A stretch of 25,567 nucleotides of DNA, taken from NCBI GenBank assembly GCA_030637775.1, contig DAOWFY010000097.1, forward strand, positions 1-25,567, read 5' to 3'. Below, piece after piece: positions 21,260 to 25,567 of this stretch (position 1 is its first letter; every line of letters begins with the position of its first letter). The notes below the pieces were generated by a model. That model had not been told where the DNA came from. It made no database searches and saw only the letters and a program-made list of their open reading frames with translations. The position numbers and the translations under genes were made by a program. This DNA is from a bacterium. Lineage in GTDB: Bacteria > Ratteibacteria > UBA8468.

Positions 21260-22900
21260 ATGAAGCTTTTAGGGAAAAAGGAAATTTTAGGGTTGGATAT
21301 TGGTGCCAGCAGTATTAAGATTGTCCAGGTAAGGGGTGCCGGTGAAGGAATGAGTCTAATTAATTTTGCCTATAAAGAAATCCCTTATTCTCAGCGGTCC
21401 AAAGATGACCTTGATGATTTCATTATTAATTCAATTAAAGAGATGAGAAAGGAGGCAAAATTAACCGAAAAGAGAGTTTCTGTGAATCTTTCCGGCTCTG
21501 AGGTTAGCGTCCACTCTCTTACCCTTCCTAAAATGGGAAGGAAAGACTTAGAGAATACAGTTAAGTTAGAGCTCAGGAGAGCCCTTCCCTTTGATATTGA
21601 AACCGCCTTTTCCGATTTCTATATTAGAGAGGAACTCCCCGAGAATAAATTGGGGGTTATGGCAGTAGCTGTATCCGGGAAATTGGTTAAGACTAAAATT
21701 AAGATTATCGAGGCAAGCAAACTTTCTCCCGGAGCGATGAATATTGCTGGCTATGCCTCAGAAAATCTTATCAATCAAAGGAAGGATATCGCTCAGGATG
21801 AGGTGCTTGCTCTTCTTGATATCGGGGCTAAATTAACGATTATTAATATCTTTAGAGGAAAGAAATTGCAATTTACCAGAGAGATAACTACCGCCGGGGA
21901 TAGCATTACCCAGGTACTGGTGAAAACCTTTATTGTTAAAGATGGTAATGTGAGTTTGGACTTTGAAAAGGCAGAGGAACTAAAAAAAGAGGCGGGGATA
22001 CCGAAAGAAGAAGAAAAAGAGTTTAATGGAATTCCCGGAGCTCAGGTCTCGGCCTTAATCAGACCAGTTTTGGAGCGGTTAACAAATGAGGTCAAACGTT
22101 CTCTTGGTTACTTTCGGCAGGTATCCAAGATCACAAAGATCAATCGGATTCTTCTTTCCGGTGGTGGTTCCAAACTAAAGGAACTGCCTCATTTTCTTAC
22201 TGAAGCTTTAGGAATAAAGACCGAGCGCTTTGAGCCTTTAAAAACCATTAAAATTGAGCATCTGGCGCCTCCTCAAAAAGAACTTTTAGGGAAAGTAGGA
22301 GTAGAGCTTACCCTTGCTATTGGTCTTGCCTTAGAAAAAAAGCCAAAGATTAACTTACTTCCTGGAGAATTCAAGATTCGGGAGAAGATTAATACCGCTA
22401 AGACCTTCTTTATCCTTGGTTTTTCCTTGATTTTTTCTCTTCTTATTCTTCTTTCCGCTAACCTTATTCTTAAAAAGAGAAGATGTGTGAACCTTTTAGC
22501 CAAGAATAAACTTTCTATTTCCTCCCTGGAGCCTGCTCTCAAGGAACTGAAAGAGTTTGAACTCTCACAGAGTAAAGTAAGTCACAGAAAGTCCCTGTTA
22601 GAAAAAGCAATTGATAAGCAACCTTTTCTTCCCGGTATTCTTAAAGAGATTAGCTTTCTTATTCCCGAGGATATAGTCTTAACCAATATTGCTTTTTTGT
22701 CAAATATTGAACCTAAAGGAATGCGGATTAAGGGTCTGGTCTTTGCTTCTCACTCCAGAAATTTGAGTCTCTCTAAGTTTCTTATCGTCCTGGAGGACTC
22801 TCTATTCTTTGAGGAGGTAAGATTAATTTCCATCAGAAGGAGTGAAGGAAGTTCGAAACCCAAAGCATCCTTTGAATTAACATTGCAATTAGTATATTGA
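21260..22900 (+). CDS. pilM: PilM-PilN fusion, T4P inner-membrane platform protein
   Basis: A 546-residue protein. Residues 1-about 360 are PilM, an actin-like cytoplasmic ATP-binding protein: ILGLDIGASSIKIVQV (phosphate 1), ALLDIGAKLTIINIF (phosphate 2) and RILLSGGGSKLKELPHFL (adenosine loop). From 364 the chain continues INLLPGEFKIREKI, the hallmark PilN N-terminus that normally inserts into PilM's groove. Then comes a membrane helix (about 382-404), coiled coil and ferredoxin-like periplasmic part (FLPGILKEISFLIPEDIVLTNI...FELTLQLVY). PilM and PilN are usually separate genes; here they are one polypeptide with 1:1 stoichiometry. It starts the second half of the alignment-complex genes, followed by pilO, pilP and the secretin. 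Leaderless start predicted. The downstream spacer is full of repeats. Confidence 0.93.
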   Translation: MKLLGKKEILGLDIGASSIKIVQVRGAGEGMSLINFAYKEIPYSQRSKDDLDDFIINSIKEMRKEAKLTEKRVSVNLSGSEVSVHSLTLPKMGRKDLENTVKLELRRALPFDIETAFSDFYIREELPENKLGVMAVAVSGKLVKTKIKIIEASKLSPGAMNIAGYASENLINQRKDIAQDEVLALLDIGAKLTIINIFRGKKLQFTREITTAGDSITQVLVKTFIVKDGNVSLDFEKAEELKKEAGIPKEEEKEFNGIPGAQVSALIRPVLERLTNEVKRSLGYFRQVSKITKINRILLSGGGSKLKELPHFLTEALGIKTERFEPLKTIKIEHLAPPQKELLGKVGVELTLAIGLALEKKPKINLLPGEFKIREKINTAKTFFILGFSLIFSLLILLSANLILKKRRCVNLLAKNKLSISSLEPALKELKEFELSQSKVSHRKSLLEKAIDKQPFLPGILKEISFLIPEDIVLTNIAFLSNIEPKGMRIKGLVFASHSRNLSLSKFLIVLEDSLFFEEVRLISIRRSEGSSKPKASFELTLQLVY

Positions 22901-22994
22901 TGCAGAAATAAGAATTAAGTAGTAAGAAATTAAGTAACTTAATTCTGAATTCTTAATCCTGTAGTTCTAATTTATTGTCCGGAATTTCAAAATT

Positions 22995-23140
22995 GTAGTA
23001 GCAGAGCTTGCTCGACTGGAGTAGCACTGCTTGCAGTGCGAGACAAGTCTCGCTACTCCTCAATAAACTCAGGCAAAGCAAGCTTTGCCACTACATAGAC
23101 AAAATAAATATGTAGTTGCCGAGCTTGCTCGGCTATGTTC
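22995..23140. repeat. array of five to six hairpin repeats upstream of pilO
   Basis: A decayed GCAGAGC-tt-GCTCGAC unit after TGTAGTA, then GGAGTAGC (23018) ... GCTACTCC (23059) enclosing CACTGC-tt-GCAGTG and GCGAGAC-aa-GTCTCGC. Next are GGCAAAGC-aa-GCTTTGCC + ACTACA (23072-23095) and TGTAGTT + GCCGAGC-tt-GCTCGGC (23111-23133). The array ends 1-2 nt before the pilO ATG. Bases 22901-22994 before it show only A+T-rich sequence with a short AATTAAG/CTTAATT inverted repeat. Confidence 0.85.
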
Positions 23141-23141
23141 G

Positions 23142-23687
23142 ATGATGAAAATTGGTAGTAATGAGAGAGCAATTGGGGTGATGGCGGTTTGCAGCCTGGC
23201 ACTTGTGCTCTTTTATGCTTTTTTCTATCGGCCCCAGGCCAAAAGGCTGGCTACTATTCAAAAAGAGCTAATGACCGTAATCAACAGTGTAAAGGAAAAG
23301 GAGGGAAAAGCCTCTCTTCTGCCTTCTGCAAGGAAGAAGATCTCTGAATTGGAGGAGGAATTTGTGGTTCTGCAGGAGAAGGTGCCGGAAGAGGGAAATC
23401 TTACGCGAGTCATTCATAGTTTGGCTAAAGAGGCCGAAAGGCTGGGTATTACCATTGTTGCTATTGCCCCATCCGGCAAGAGTGAGACAAGAGCAAAGGT
23501 GAAAAGGTTTCCAATTGAGATTGATGTGGAATCGTCTTATTGGCTTCTGACTTCCTATTTAAAGAGCATTGAGAATCTACCAGCACTTTTTACCATTGAT
23601 GACCTGGTAATTGAGAAAAGGGAAACTCTTCTTCCTAACCTGAAGGTTCGTCTTCTTGTGAGTTCCTATGCTCTTGCTAAAGAATAA
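23142..23687 (+). CDS. pilO: type IV pilus protein PilO
   Basis: A 181-residue protein from ATG 23142 (MMKIGSNERAIGVMAVCSLA); the in-frame extension to 23085 is repeat sequence and is rejected. One N-terminal transmembrane helix (about 10-30: VMAVCSLALVLFYAFFYRP), a coiled coil (about 35-85: KRLATIQKELMTVINSVKEK, KISELEEEFVVLQEKVP), then a PilO-like ferredoxin-fold domain (GNLTRVIHSLAKEAERLGITIVAIAP ... WLLTSYLKSIENLPALFTIDDLVIEK). PilO pairs with PilN to link the inner-membrane platform to PilP. Length slightly below the usual 200 or so. No Shine-Dalgarno is present: hairpin repeats run up to the start codon. Confidence 0.9.
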   Translation: MMKIGSNERAIGVMAVCSLALVLFYAFFYRPQAKRLATIQKELMTVINSVKEKEGKASLLPSARKKISELEEEFVVLQEKVPEEGNLTRVIHSLAKEAERLGITIVAIAPSGKSETRAKVKRFPIEIDVESSYWLLTSYLKSIENLPALFTIDDLVIEKRETLLPNLKVRLLVSSYALAKE

Positions 23688-23695
23688 GCAGTAGG

Positions 23696-23752
23696 GTAGT
23701 TGCACGATTTATCGTGCAGAGAAAAGGACGCTCCATAAATGGAGCAACTACA
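23696..23752. repeat. two hairpin repeats between pilO and pilP
   Basis: GTAGTT + GCACGAT-tt-ATCGTGC (23702-23717) and GCTCCAT-aa-ATGGAGC + AACTACA (23730-23752), facing each other. Same stem words as units at 17117 and 18296 but with different 2-nt loops, so the copies are related across spacers. Confidence 0.85.
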
Positions 23753-23788
23753 GAACCTTAAAGGAGCATTATAAAGTAGGAGAATAAA

Positions 23789-24256
23789 TTGACGAAACAG
23801 CAAAGAGAGATTATAATGACGGTGGGACTTGTTTGTGTTCTTGCCATTGCCCTCTCCATCAGTTTTAAGAGTATGAAGAAATCTCCCAAGAAAAAGAGAG
23901 CTAAAAAGGAAGTCTCTGTGACTAAGACCAAAGAGGCGGTAGCGGTCAAAGTTTCGAAAAAGAAACCTTCTCTAAGTAAGGAGATTGAAGAGATGCAATT
24001 AGCCCGGTGGAAGCAAAATTGGAAAAGAGACCCTTTTCTTCTTCCCGCCGATGAGAAAAAGAAAAGCATTTTAAAGGAATTTTCCTTCTCTCTTTCGGGT
24101 ATTATCTGGAAAGAGAAAGAGCCTCTGGCCTTAATTGATGACTATATTGTCCGAGAAGGCGATACTGTTGAAGGTTACACGGTAGTAAAGATTGCTCAGG
24201 ATAAGATTATTTTAGAAGAGGCCGGCAAGAAATATCAGCTTTTCCTGGGGGAATAA
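23789..24256 (+). CDS. pilP: PilP-like pilus lipoprotein-equivalent (GspC/PilP HR domain)
   Basis: A 155-residue protein with a TTG start, supported by TAGGAG 7 nt upstream. N-terminal membrane helix (about 8-27: IIMTVGLVCVLAIALSISF) rather than the lipobox of classical PilP, a Lys-rich linker (28-60), then RDPFLLP (about 80-86) and the beta domain LKEFSFSLSGIIWKEKEPLALIDDYIVREGDTVEGYTVVKI...YQLFLGE. This HR domain of PilP/GspC contacts the secretin N0 domain. Its place between pilO and the secretin, 1 nt before the next ATG, fits PilP. The membrane helix instead of a lipoprotein signal makes it GspC-like in build. Confidence 0.85.
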   Translation: MTKQQREIIMTVGLVCVLAIALSISFKSMKKSPKKKRAKKEVSVTKTKEAVAVKVSKKKPSLSKEIEEMQLARWKQNWKRDPFLLPADEKKKSILKEFSFSLSGIIWKEKEPLALIDDYIVREGDTVEGYTVVKIAQDKIILEEAGKKYQLFLGE

Positions 24257-24257
24257 A

Positions 24258-25567
24258 ATGATTAATAAAATTGATAAGAAAGTAGAACTTAGCCCACCTT
24301 CGGTGCGAGTCTGTAGGGGTCGGAGTTGCTGTGAGAATATCAGAGAGTTAATCCTCCCGCATATTGCTACTAAAGATAGCAGAGAGTATAGCGGCGCAAT
24401 TTATCCGACCCGCAATAACGGGCGCCATAAATGTCGCCCCTACATAAAGAAATTTCTATGCAATTCAATTATCCTTTTTCTTTTGGTTCTTCTGCCGAGT
24501 TTAGTTCATTCCCAGACCGTCTCTCTGGACTTCAAGGATGCCGATCTCACGAATGTTTTAAGAATCTTAGCTGAGCAGAATAACCTCAATATTATTGCTG
24601 GAGAAGAGGTTCAGGGCTCAGTTACTATGCGTCTTTCCAATGTTGATTTAGAGGACGCTTTACGTATCATTTTGGAGATAGATGGTTTTGGCTATGAGAA
24701 GGTTGGCAACATCCTGTATATCGCTAGCTTAGCAAAAATTGAGGAGAGGAAAAGGAGAGCTCTTGCTGCTGAACCTCTGATTACCGAAATCTTCCAGTTA
24801 GAGTATATCGGGGCAGAGGATGTCAAGGACATTATTGCCAAGCAACTATCTCCCCGCGGCAGTGTCAAGGTTTTAAGCAGGCTGATTCAAGGAGGATGGG
24901 AGATGGGTGGAGTTTCCACCGGCGAAAAGGAAATGGGCAAGAAAAGCAGGGTAACGTCAGAGAAGGAGAAGAGACCAACAATTTTGGTCGTTACCGATAT
25001 CCCCGAAGTTTTAGAAAAGGTAAAAAAGTTAATTGCTAATTTAGATATCCAACCAGAGCAAATTCTTATTGAGGCGATGCTGGTAGAGGTAAGCAGTGAT
25101 ATGGTGAGAGACATTGGAATTAACTGGAGTACCAGTGAGCTTGGTTACGAGGAAGGGACCGGCCACGGCGGAGTTGATTTTGATCTGGATACCGGCACCT
25201 CATCTATAGGAACTGGTATTAGTCTTGCCTATGACATAATTGGAGGCGAAATTTTAAGAGTAAAGATTCAAGCCTTAGAACAGGAAAAGAAGGCAAATGT
25301 CCTTTCCCATCCCAAAATTATGACCCTGAGTGGTCACGAAGCGGTAATTATCGTAGGAGAAAGGTATCCAATTATGACTACTACTTATGAAACGACTACT
25401 ACTGGTTCGACCAGCACCGGTGCTCTTGACCACTATGAGCCAATTGGTGTCAGTCTCAGGGTTATTCCCACCGTCACTAAAGAAGGATGGGTGAGTATGC
25501 TTATCCATCCTGAAGTAACTTCCCTTGGTGAGGGAGTCACTGCCGGTTCTGGAGAAGGAGCACTTAC
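24258..25567 (+). CDS. pilQ: type IV pilus secretin PilQ (GspD family), C-terminus beyond right edge
   Basis: Outer-membrane channel for the pilus. The frame is open from ATG 24258 (GGGGGA 6 nt upstream) to the window end, 436 codons. The secretory signal starts only near residue 67 (KKFLCNSIILFLLVLLPSLVHSQ). Residues about 17-62 are encoded by a palindromic element (24312-24444), so the long hydrophilic N-region is probably acquired; no ATG, GTG or TTG lies at the expected native start and codon 63 is ATA. Then come an N0/STN-like domain (VSLDFKDADLTNVLRILAEQ...NILYIAS), an N1/secretin-N domain (ITEIFQLEYIGAEDVKDIIAKQ...VLEKVKKLIANLD), the secretin core beginning ILIEAMLVEVSSDMVRDIGINW, and VLSHPKIMTLSGHEAVIIVGERYPI. 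AMIN domains are absent. Family certain; the real translation start is uncertain. Confidence 0.92.
   Translation, partial: MINKIDKKVELSPPSVRVCRGRSCCENIRELILPHIATKDSREYSGAIYPTRNNGRHKCRPYIKKFLCNSIILFLLVLLPSLVHSQTVSLDFKDADLTNVLRILAEQNNLNIIAGEEVQGSVTMRLSNVDLEDALRIILEIDGFGYEKVGNILYIASLAKIEERKRRALAAEPLITEIFQLEYIGAEDVKDIIAKQLSPRGSVKVLSRLIQGGWEMGGVSTGEKEMGKKSRVTSEKEKRPTILVVTDIPEVLEKVKKLIANLDIQPEQILIEAMLVEVSSDMVRDIGINWSTSELGYEEGTGHGGVDFDLDTGTSSIGTGISLAYDIIGGEILRVKIQALEQEKKANVLSHPKIMTLSGHEAVIIVGERYPIMTTTYETTTTGSTSTGALDHYEPIGVSLRVIPTVTKEGWVSMLIHPEVTSLGEGVTAGSGEGAL
24312..24444. repeat. 133-bp palindromic element inside the 5' end of the secretin gene
   Basis: Ends in TGTAGGGG (24312-24319) and CCCCTACA (24437-24444). 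Inside, GGGTCGG (24317-24323) pairs with CCGACCC (24405-24411), and GGGCGCCAT-aa-ATGTCGCCC (24420-24439) forms a stem with one mismatch. The hairpin with AA loop followed by CTACA matches the architecture of the other spacer repeats. It keeps the secretin reading frame open. Confidence 0.75.

Noticed and set aside
23085-23141. N-terminal extension of PilO
   Set aside because: The extension translates hairpin repeat sequence. ATG 23142 gives a normal short cytoplasmic start before the membrane helix.

Overview
The window is a bacterial type IV pilus (T4P, or closely related type II secretion-like) locus with a signalling block in front of it. Base composition is moderate to low GC. The lineage cannot be fixed from the sequence. 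The PilM-PilN fusion, the mixture of Pil- and Gsp-like pilins, TPR-bearing membrane glycosyltransferase-like proteins and very abundant short palindromic repeats suggest an uncultured candidate-phylum bacterium (Omnitrophota-like is my guess, inference only). No tRNA, rRNA, CRISPR or transposase was seen.

Layout. (1) 1-1157, minus strand: 5' part of rtcB (RNA ligase), cut by the left edge and divergent from everything else. (2) 1239-6760, plus strand: a regulatory block. It holds a tandem-receiver protein, a soluble PAS histidine kinase with a decayed GGDEF tail, a membrane GAF-GGDEF diguanylate cyclase, a zinc-ribbon/PilZ-like protein, a second tandem-receiver protein and a single receiver. 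(3) 6788-11040: the motor, made of PilB ATPase, an ExeA/GspA-type AAA ATPase and PilC. (4) 11043-12073: a small-ORF leader and two nearly identical pilins in tandem, each followed by a hairpin. (5) 12145-15817: an O-antigen-ligase-like protein with TPRs and a TMTC-like protein with TPRs, plausible pilin glycosylation enzymes. (6) 15852-16454: a secreted protein of four 37-residue repeats, from its own consensus promoter. (7) 16545-20621: GspH-, GspI-, GspJ-like minor pilins and a large PilX/GspK-like protein. (8) 20685-21220: an AbrB-RelE type toxin-antitoxin pair. (9) 21260-25567: a PilM-PilN fusion, PilO, PilP and a secretin (PilQ) cut by the right edge.

How it fits together (inference). 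Receiver proteins, kinase, cyclase and PilZ-like protein would tune the pilus through phosphorylation and c-di-GMP. PilB/PilC drive polymerisation of the tandem pilins on the PilMN-O-P platform, through the secretin, with the minor pilins at the tip. PilT and prepilin peptidase are not in the window.

The most unusual aspects are non-coding. Most spacers of the pilus part are built from short hairpins with a fixed TGTAGT/ACTACA frame and a 2-nt loop, but with different, mutually complementary stem words. Several end directly before start codons that lack a Shine-Dalgarno sequence. One related element lies inside the secretin gene and puts about 65 residues in front of its signal peptide. Three genes (rtcB, the first receiver gene, pilMN) have sigma70-type promoters whose -10 box lies only 9-10 nt before ATG, predicting leaderless mRNAs. 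Start codons were moved downstream of the longest open frame for five genes (1239, 16545, 17177, 18324, 23142).
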